This document shows positions 9,654-16,356 of a DNA stretch of 64,000 nucleotides, one piece after another; the stretch's first letter is position 1, and every line of letters starts with the position of its first letter. The DNA comes from Tritrichomonas musculus (taxonomy: Eukaryota > Parabasalia > Tritrichomonadida > Tritrichomonadidae), in contig JAPFFF010000029.1 in the NCBI GenBank assembly GCA_039105265.1, positions 1,364,001 through 1,428,000 of the forward strand. Direction: 5' to 3'. The notes beneath the pieces are model-generated. The model ran no database searches. It saw nothing but the letters and a program-made list of their open reading frames with translations, and was not told where the DNA came from. The translations under genes and the position numbers were made by a program.

Positions 9654-12600
9654 ATGGCCAAGTTATTGAGTAAGCTCTCTAAGTCGGAGATCTTGTCGTT
9701 ACCTGGTTTCAATCAGTATAGATCTATGACTGTCCGTCAGTTGAAGCCAATCCTTAAGAAGATGATCCGTGAGCTGGAAATCGACTTCAGAGGTGTTCGC
9801 GTAAGGGATTACGTCAACAAGGTAGAGTTGAATCGAAAAGCCGACAACGACTTCTTTGAACGCATGACCTCGACGAGAGAACAACGACAGAAAGAACTGG
9901 AACAGAAAGTCCAACGCGAACAGTCTCTCAAAGATGATGCCCTATTCAATCGTTACTTCGGAGACATCGATACCGGATACACGACTTCGAAGACAGAAGA
10001 GAGACGTCGTTACGAAGAGAACGTTCACGACAAAGACGCGTATCGAGAAGACATGAGGGAGATGATGTTAGCGGTCAAGAACCATGAATCCTTCGAAGTC
10101 GATATCGATGACGGTTCTGAGAAACAGTACGCCTTTGTCAAGGTCTTGAGACAGATTCGTAAGCAGAAGTCAAGCGAATGGAAACCTCTCGTCTACGGAT
10201 ATGACATGGACGGACACGGCAGAGTCTTCAGCGTCAACAAAGAATTGGATCTCGAAACTATGATCAGATGTATCCTCGGCGAGATCACAGTAGAAGAATA
10301 CTACTCCGATTGTGATCCTAATCTCATCGGTTGGGATTACATTCCAGTCAGGTTCGAAGTGAAGTTCATCAAGATGACCAAGAACGAGAAGACCGGCAAG
10401 ACTGAGTTCCTCGACGGAGAAGGTCACGTAATAGAATCCGTAGATGACTATCGTGACGCTCCAGACGGTGCCTTCTTCCCCTTCATCAATCTCCTCAAAG
10501 GGTTGGACTTGACGAGGTATCAGATCTACGACTCCATCGACAAGAAGAACTACCGTGACAACTGCTTCGTCTATGCTTGCATTCAATCAGGTGTCTTCAC
10601 GGATGATGAGATTCAGAAGCTTCGTAACGTCATGCTTACGCGATCAATCCCCAACAAGAAGATCACTGAGATCGCCACCCAGATGAAGTGTCATTTCGTG
10701 GTAAGCCGCGTCAACGACAACCGAGAATCACGACATCGTAAACGAGATTCAGTCGACACGCGCAAGAACGCCAAAGTAGTAGCAGATCGAGTCGTTAGGT
10801 TATTGCTCTACAAAGAACACTACATGATCGATGAGCATGAGGTACTTCCCATCACGAAGTACTATATCGAACACCGAGACGAACTTGACTCTAAGTATCC
10901 AACTCCTGAACGATTCATGATCAAGAACAAACGTGGAGACAAATCCGATAAGGGAACAGGTCTCTTGACTGTCTTGGAAACGATGTTTGAATGCAATCTC
11001 TTTAGAGAGATCAACCAATGTGAGCAAGCTATCCTCAGCACCTGTGAGTTCGATAACCACTTGAACGACTACGTTGACCTCATCTACGACGAGAAGTTGT
11101 GTTGCAAAGCCGAAACGACATACGCTAAGAAGATCACTGATTGGACGCACATCTACTACGCCGATTACGAGACTGATGTAACGGGCGACAAACACAAACC
11201 CTATCTATGTTGCCTCTGTGATGACAAGAACATATCGCACTTCGACGGCGAGAACCTTACGTCCGAATTCTTGAACTCCCTCACGACCAACTCCCTTACG
11301 TACTTCCATAACCTGAAATACGATGCGTGCTTCTTCATTAACGAACCAGGGTGGGAGGTCCAAGTCACTCAACGATCAGGTACGTTACTCCAAGTCGTTA
11401 TGGATCGCTATAAGACGATTGAGGTCACCGACCCCAAAACCAAGACCTCGAAGCCGAAGAAGATCAGGGAGAAGCATCTAACGTTCCGCAACAGCAAGTC
11501 CATCATCCCCGCTCCATTATGTGACTTCGATAGCATGTTCAACCTCAAGGTACACAAAGAGATCATCGCATACAAGATCTATACCCAAGCGAACATCAAA
11601 CGTCGATGGATCCCATTTGATGAGTTCTTCGCCCAATACGTCGCCGAGAACGAAGACCGTAAGAGCACTTCCGTCCTCGAACAAGACCGCGAACAGTTAC
11701 TCAAGAACGCCAAGTTCGCCAAAGCCTACAACGAATCGGACTCCAGTATCGACATCATGAAGTATGCCCGGTTCTACTGCATCAAAGACTGCGTCACATT
11801 GATGGACGGCATGACGAAGTTCAACAACGACTTGGCCGAAGTGTTCAAGACGACCGAGAAGCCCTGGATAGGTATCCATCAATTCATCTCCATCTCAGCT
11901 GTCGGTTACGACTTCGCCCGTATCTACGGCTGCTTCGAGGGTTGCTTCCAACTGGCTGGTAAACCACAGAACTTCATTCAACGATGTGTCAGTGGTGGGC
12001 GTACCATGACGGCTGACAACGAGAAGCAGCACGTAGAGGGGCGTATCCAAGACTTTGACGCCGTCAGTCTCTACCCATCAGCCATGTCGATTATGGATGG
12101 CGTCGCGAAGGGCATTCCTAAAGTGATTCCCGACAACTGCTCTCATGAACAACTCATGAGTTACGACACCTTCTTCATCGAGATCAACATCACCAAGCTC
12201 TCGTGCAAGTCCAATCGTCCATATAGATTCGGTCAGGTATTCAAACATAACGAAGCTGGATCGAAGATCTTCTGTAACGAACCAGTCGACCACTACTACG
12301 TAGACAAGATCACGTTAATGGATCTCATCGAATTCTACGACATCGAATACGAATTCATCCGTGGATACTACTTCGATGATGGATTCAACAACAAGATCAA
12401 CACCTTCATCCAGACCTTATTCGACCTTCGATCGAAGTACAAGTCCGAGAAGAATCCACTCGAGAAGACAATCAAGTTGTTGTTGAACTCCATTTATGGC
12501 AAGTCGATCCTGAAACCCATGGTCGATGAAGTCAAGGTAGTTGATCGTAAGAAGCTCATCTCCTACATCTACCGCAACTACAACTACGTCAAAGAAGTAT

Positions 12601-13190
12601 CCTTCACCGACTCATCTAAAGCGTTCGTCAAGAAGATCAAGCCCATCAACAACCACTTCAACCTACCGCAGTTCGGAGCCTCCGTTCTATCCTGGTCTAA
12701 GCATATCATGAATCAGGTCATGACCACAGCGGAACAGAACGATATCGACATCTACTACCAAGACACCGATAGCATGCATCTCAAAGAGTCCGACGTCTCC
12801 AAGCTCTCAGCGATCTACAAAACCAAGTACGGAAGTGAGTTGATCGGTAAACAGATGACCCAGTTCCATTGCGACTTCGATGCATTCCCTGGTGCAGTCG
12901 GTGACGTACACTCCCGTAAGTTGATCGCTTTGGGGAAGAAGTCCTACCTCGACATCCTCGTAGATGAAGCCGGCAACGAAGGTTACCACATCCGCTGTAA
13001 GGGCGTTCCACGTCAGTGTATCCTTAACAAGTGTAAACGAATGGGAATCACCGTTGAAGAGCTGTATGAACGAATGTACCACGGAGAATCCGTCACGTTC
13101 GATCTCACTGATGGCGCCAACTGTTTCGTGAAGACGAAGACCTTCGATCAGGTTACTCGACCACAATTCCTCCGCAAAGTCCAGTTCTAA
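9654..13190 (+). CDS. polB: Protein-primed family B DNA polymerase with OTU-like segment
   Basis: The polymerase that replicates the element. The frame is open from 9567, but ATG at 9654 is preferred: it has the TTTTTTATTTAC run and GAAATG context of the other genes, giving 1,178 aa. N-terminal part: helical, charged, coiled-coil-like. At about residues 302-390 an OTU-like segment shows RDNCFVYA followed 85 residues later by KEHYMID. The proofreading exonuclease follows (ADYETDV, FHNLKYDACFF, YCIKDCVTLM). The polymerase has DAVSLYPSAMS (motif A), LLLNSIYGKS (motif B), YYQDTDSMHL (motif C) and KKSYLD, the set expected of protein-primed PolB. It is the first large gene after the left TIR. Identification is secure; the OTU-like part is an inference from motif pattern. 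Confidence 0.95.
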   Translation: MAKLLSKLSKSEILSLPGFNQYRSMTVRQLKPILKKMIRELEIDFRGVRVRDYVNKVELNRKADNDFFERMTSTREQRQKELEQKVQREQSLKDDALFNRYFGDIDTGYTTSKTEERRRYEENVHDKDAYREDMREMMLAVKNHESFEVDIDDGSEKQYAFVKVLRQIRKQKSSEWKPLVYGYDMDGHGRVFSVNKELDLETMIRCILGEITVEEYYSDCDPNLIGWDYIPVRFEVKFIKMTKNEKTGKTEFLDGEGHVIESVDDYRDAPDGAFFPFINLLKGLDLTRYQIYDSIDKKNYRDNCFVYACIQSGVFTDDEIQKLRNVMLTRSIPNKKITEIATQMKCHFVVSRVNDNRESRHRKRDSVDTRKNAKVVADRVVRLLLYKEHYMIDEHEVLPITKYYIEHRDELDSKYPTPERFMIKNKRGDKSDKGTGLLTVLETMFECNLFREINQCEQAILSTCEFDNHLNDYVDLIYDEKLCCKAETTYAKKITDWTHIYYADYETDVTGDKHKPYLCCLCDDKNISHFDGENLTSEFLNSLTTNSLTYFHNLKYDACFFINEPGWEVQVTQRSGTLLQVVMDRYKTIEVTDPKTKTSKPKKIREKHLTFRNSKSIIPAPLCDFDSMFNLKVHKEIIAYKIYTQANIKRRWIPFDEFFAQYVAENEDRKSTSVLEQDREQLLKNAKFAKAYNESDSSIDIMKYARFYCIKDCVTLMDGMTKFNNDLAEVFKTTEKPWIGIHQFISISAVGYDFARIYGCFEGCFQLAGKPQNFIQRCVSGGRTMTADNEKQHVEGRIQDFDAVSLYPSAMSIMDGVAKGIPKVIPDNCSHEQLMSYDTFFIEINITKLSCKSNRPYRFGQVFKHNEAGSKIFCNEPVDHYYVDKITLMDLIEFYDIEYEFIRGYYFDDGFNNKINTFIQTLFDLRSKYKSEKNPLEKTIKLLLNSIYGKSILKPMVDEVKVVDRKKLISYIYRNYNYVKEVSFTDSSKAFVKKIKPINNHFNLPQFGASVLSWSKHIMNQVMTTAEQNDIDIYYQDTDSMHLKESDVSKLSAIYKTKYGSELIGKQMTQFHCDFDAFPGAVGDVHSRKLIALGKKSYLDILVDEAGNEGYHIRCKGVPRQCILNKCKRMGITVEELYERMYHGESVTFDLTDGANCFVKTKTFDQVTRPQFLRKVQF

Positions 13191-13214
13191 ACTAATTCTT
13201 TTTATGTCAACGAA

Positions 13215-13400
13215 ATGGAACCCACCTTCGTAAGCATCCCCGGATTCGATGGCAAGTACGAGATCTCTATTACTGAACCTCACGAAGTGATCGACACGAC
13301 AACAGGTCTCGTTCTCGGTGAATGGTACAACTGCGCCGGTGAAGAAGCTGTCTTGTTGGACGGCGAACTCTATCTCATTACCGAATTGCTTCCAAACTAA
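13215..13400 (+). CDS. NUMOD4-like small protein, 61 aa
   Basis: A 61-residue protein whose first half (FVSIPGFDGKYEIS) resembles the NUMOD4 motif, a short DNA-binding module usually attached to HNH or GIY-YIG homing endonucleases. No nuclease domain is present here or in the adjacent frames. The ATG follows TTCTTTTTATGTCAACGAA, the same T-run and GAAATG arrangement as the polymerase gene 24 bp upstream. It may be a stand-alone DNA-binding protein or a remnant of a larger homing gene; the NUMOD4 resemblance is short and needs a profile search. Confidence 0.6.
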   Translation: MEPTFVSIPGFDGKYEISITEPHEVIDTTTGLVLGEWYNCAGEEAVLLDGELYLITELLPN

Positions 13401-13423
13401 TTCTTTTACGCCACCACAAACAC

Positions 13424-13849
13424 ATGTCCCTCAAGCAGTTCGTCGAAACAGTTCAACCCGGTAACAGCACCAAGCTCTACGTCTACCTCGACAGCAAGAT
13501 CTACCCAAATGAATTCGGTATCAGCGTTCGTCCATTGCAAGTCAAATACGGATCCACCGTTCTCGATATGACCCAGTTGATTGACCTCTTCGGGAAAGTC
13601 CCTTACATCACCGTCAGAGAGAGTCGTTATCGAACCGTCTACCGAGACCCAATGTTGATGACCGTTGACCTGACACCGAAGCAATTCGAAGATAAGACCT
13701 ACTACGATTACTACATCGACAAGCTCTGTCTCAGATCTGAGTTGAAGAGATATGAAGCGATATACGCCAAAGCACACGCCGTTCTCAGGGGAATGCATAA
13801 GAGTCAGTCCATCAACGACTTCCGTGAACTGGACTCCCAAGACGAGTGA
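13424..13849 (+). CDS. Uncharacterised Polinton protein, 141 aa
   Basis: A 141-residue soluble protein starting MSLKQFVETVQPGN, 23 bp after the NUMOD4-like gene and preceded by TTCTTTTACGCC. The first 90 residues are predicted to be beta-rich (alternating hydrophobic residues such as KLYVYLDSKIYP) and the last 50 helical and charged. I do not recognise the family. Its place between the polymerase and the inverted-repeat module, with the same start signature, marks it as a genuine element gene. Confidence 0.65.
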   Translation: MSLKQFVETVQPGNSTKLYVYLDSKIYPNEFGISVRPLQVKYGSTVLDMTQLIDLFGKVPYITVRESRYRTVYRDPMLMTVDLTPKQFEDKTYYDYYIDKLCLRSELKRYEAIYAKAHAVLRGMHKSQSINDFRELDSQDE

Positions 13850-13953
13850 TCTGATCTATTTTTGAGCAAAAAGGGAGCAAAAACCGATCGATAGCGGTGA
13901 TCATGGAGCATCATATCGTACACGAAAATGGGTACCGCGGAATTCCGCGGAAC

Positions 13954-14037
13954 GAGAAATCATGATCGAATCGGCCTCAAAGGTTAGTGGGTTCGATTTA
14001 CCCCGAAACAGACCCCTCTCCGTAACCACCTCGATTT
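13954..14037 (+). repeat. 84-bp internal repeat, copy A
   Basis: Shares with copies B and C a core that includes AGGTTAGTGGGTTCGATTT and the following CCCCGAAAC. Copy A differs more in its 3' third and its trailing CCACCTCGATTT continues into copy C's flank, so C looks like a composite of A and B. Confidence 0.8.
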
Positions 14038-14072
14038 CGAGCTATTTTGAGTATGAATCGTCGTTGAGTCAT

Positions 14073-14156
14073 TCATCAACGAGTCAAATCATGACCGAAT
14101 CGACCTCAAAGGTTAGTGGGTTCGATTTACCCCGAAACGACCCCCTCTACGTAACC
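14073..14156 (+). repeat. 84-bp internal repeat, copy B (left inverted-repeat arm)
   Basis: Matches the reverse complement of 15194-15277 with about four mismatches in 84 bp. Together they bracket the 327-codon gene at 14182-15165. The T-run promoter motif of that gene starts directly after this copy. Confidence 0.85.
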
Positions 14157-14181
14157 TTTCCTATTTTTTATCTCCAAGGAA

Positions 14182-15165
14182 ATGACTGTAGCAGAGACAT
14201 GCATCAACGGACTTAACCTCGCTGACGAGCAATCACGAAAGCTCCTCTTCAACCCATCCCTCATGTTGATCAGTACCGATACCATCATCGAGAAGTACAA
14301 CCGCGACTCCAACAGTGCCCTACTCAAGAACTGGTACATCGATAGATCACTCATCAAGAAACAACTCTTCGATAGATCACTCGATACGAAGTGTGCCATT
14401 GAGAAGAACACCAAGTGGATTGAAGACGTAGTCAATGCATTCAATTCCATTCCTCCACTAACCTCATTCTCGAGATCCAAACCAACGATACCTGAGTTCG
14501 ATGAGATCCTTAGTGAACCATCGGATACAGCTGAGATCAAGAAGTTCATCCGCAAGGTCAACTACGAGATGTTGGGTTACCACTGCAATCACAAGGTCAT
14601 GAACGAACAATGCGACCACGTCTTCAAGAACATCTCCGACCTCTATCACAGTAAAGAGTACGTTGAGTATGAGTCATTCATCGATGAGCTCTCCAAGTTG
14701 ATCTTCCATATCAGATCCAAAGACAGTTACGATAAAGAGTTCCATCAAAGCGATATGTACCGAATACCATTACCGAGTGAGATCAAACACATCATCGACA
14801 ACGTAATCAAGATGAATGGAGCCATCACGGCATACAACGCGAAGACCAATCCCGAGTGCAGCAAATGCAAAGCAGCCGTCCGTAAATACGAGTACTCTGT
14901 GAGGGAGATCGAGAGAATGAGATCCGATGCGAAACAACTCCAAGAAGAGATCGCTAAACCAGATGAGTCGAGGTATGATTTCGTTGAGTTCCTCTCGAAG
15001 AACTGGCCTACTATAGATCGAATCCAACTCAGGGTCGTCAAAGACAGGTACAAACAAGAGTTCAACATCAACCTCAAATACGAAGAACTGATCGAGAAGG
15101 TCGAGTCCACGAAGCTGTTCAAGGTCACTAACGTTCACAACGTCAAGTGGATGAATCGGCTATAA
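14182..15165 (+). CDS. Uncharacterised 327-aa protein bracketed by inverted repeats
   Basis: A 327-residue, mostly helical, charged protein of unknown family. Visible features: a CSKCKAAV pair of cysteines near residue 225 that starts a heptad-like coiled-coil stretch (about 230-258), scattered His/Cys residues around 135-146 (GYHCNHKVMNEQCDH) that could bind a metal, and a C-terminal domain with WPTIDRIQLRVVKDRY, reminiscent of a helix-turn-helix. The start follows CCTATTTTTTATCTCCAAGG and has the GAAATG context. It is the only gene lying between copies B and C of the 84-bp repeat, so gene and repeats may form one exchangeable module. A replication- or DNA-binding role is only a guess. Confidence 0.75.
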   Translation: MTVAETCINGLNLADEQSRKLLFNPSLMLISTDTIIEKYNRDSNSALLKNWYIDRSLIKKQLFDRSLDTKCAIEKNTKWIEDVVNAFNSIPPLTSFSRSKPTIPEFDEILSEPSDTAEIKKFIRKVNYEMLGYHCNHKVMNEQCDHVFKNISDLYHSKEYVEYESFIDELSKLIFHIRSKDSYDKEFHQSDMYRIPLPSEIKHIIDNVIKMNGAITAYNAKTNPECSKCKAAVRKYEYSVREIERMRSDAKQLQEEIAKPDESRYDFVEFLSKNWPTIDRIQLRVVKDRYKQEFNINLKYEELIEKVESTKLFKVTNVHNVKWMNRL

Positions 15166-15193
15166 ATGAGTTCTTTTTGGGCCAAAATCGAGG

Positions 15194-15277
15194 TGGTTAC
15201 GTAGAGGGGGTCGTTTCGGGGTAAATCGAACCCACTAACCTTTGAGGCCGATTCGATCATGATTTGTCTCATTGATG
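15194..15277 (-). repeat. 84-bp internal repeat, copy C (inverted)
   Basis: Inverted partner of copy B (14073-14156), about 95% identical. It begins 28 bp after the stop codon of the 327-codon gene, with CTTTTTGGG in between, and ends 67 bp before the bZIP-like gene. Confidence 0.85.
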
Positions 15278-15344
15278 AGCATCTCCACCAAGACTTCAAA
15301 CGCCAACACTCACCATCAGTACCAATATTTTTCTTTCACATTAA

Positions 15345-15587
15345 ATGAGTATCACCACCGAGACAGACGCCATCAAACCATCCTCCTCAACCGACCTCCT
15401 TAACGAGATCACCGCCCCAGCCCCTAAATCCAACCGTGGACGTAAGCGCAAGTATGCCACCGATGAAGAACGTATCCTCGCCAGACGTGCTCAACAGAAA
15501 GCCTACCGTGAGCGTAAGAAGAAAGAGTTGCTCGAACTCAGAGCCCTCAAAGCAGAACTCGATGCCAAAAACAACGTCAACGAGTAA
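15345..15587 (+). CDS. bZIP-like basic DNA-binding protein, 80 aa
   Basis: An 80-residue protein with a Ser/Thr/Pro-rich N-terminus, then an AT-hook-like RGRKRK near residue 32 and a basic helix ARRAQQKAYRERKKKELLEL (about 47-66) followed by ALKAEL. The pattern ARRAQxKAYRERK closely parallels the basic region of fungal and other bZIP factors (NRxAQxAFRxRK), but the leucine zipper is very short. Cellular bZIPs bind DNA as dimers to control transcription, so this may be an element-encoded regulator; a small virion DNA-binding protein is the alternative. The ATG follows AATATTTTTCTTTCACATTA, the clearest example of the element's start signature. Confidence 0.65.
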   Translation: MSITTETDAIKPSSSTDLLNEITAPAPKSNRGRKRKYATDEERILARRAQQKAYRERKKKELLELRALKAELDAKNNVNE

Positions 15588-15592
15588 AGCCC

Positions 15593-16339
15593 TAATGTAG
15601 TTTCATTTTTGGGGTATCAGCCGGGTTGACCTTGATGGTAACGAACATGGGGCTCATCAGCTTAACCGGTTGATACTGGAAGTCAACGAGCTCCAACTCG
15701 ATTTGCTTGAACGAATCAGTGTTCATGATGTTCTTGATCGGCTTACCGTACATCTCGAAGTTGTATAAGATGGGTGTCCCATCCCTTATCGGATAATCGA
15801 TGCTGGCTATGATCGATGGAGTGTATTCTTTACCGTCGACACTGGACTGAATTGACTGACCTTGTGTCCAGGTGTCGACGGTAAAAGGATTTCACGGGCC
15901 TCTCGAACGTGATGGTATTTCCCGCTTCATAGATTTCGCCGCCGTCTTCGTGCTGCAATCCAGTAACCAACCCTGCTAAACGAGTTATTTCCTCGAAATG
16001 CACGTTCAGGTTCATTTGCAGCTGTAGTCTAAAGGTCGAGTCGACAGCGACCGTCATGACCTGACCTAATAACGGATCGACATGTTCGAATATCTTTGGT
16101 AGTAGTTTATCTGACTTTACGTGATAAGAGTCCTTGAATTGATATCTATACGTGTCGTGGGCAAATCCATGAGGGTCTTCGTAATAGTATTCGATATAGT
16201 CTTCATCGGTCACGACACAGATGTCTCTAACGTTAATCGACTCGACATAGTACTCAACGTACTCGCAGTTCCACGGTATCTGAACGTTAGCTCGTAAATG
16301 ATTGTAGTCCGGACCAGTGCTCTGCAGGGATAAAATCAT
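15593..16339 (-). pseudogene. Minor capsid (penton-like jelly-roll) region of the Polinton, interrupted
   Basis: This minus-strand region encodes beta-rich sequence of the single jelly-roll minor capsid (penton) kind: an N-terminal MILSLQSTGPDY and a terminal part with ELVDFQYQP and MFVTIKVNP, both in the style of Polinton and virophage penton proteins. It starts 17 bp from, and divergent to, the large fibre-like gene at 16357, in the part of the element otherwise transcribed rightward. The gene does not read as whole (about one break). The assignment is by strand pattern and motif style, so it is moderately certain. Confidence 0.6.
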
Positions 16340-16356
16340 TTTACGGTGATTAAAAG

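Larger units (their letters stand above)
13850..14181. other. Non-coding regulatory-looking segment inside the Polinton
   Basis: A 332-bp gap in an otherwise tightly packed element. It holds a perfect 16-bp palindrome CCGCGGAATTCCGCGG (13935-13950), two direct copies of an 84-bp repeat (13954-14037 and 14073-14156) and a short hairpin between them (TCGTTGA...TCAACGA at about 14061-14082). A third, inverted copy lies at 15194-15277. No coding is supported. Confidence 0.75.
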
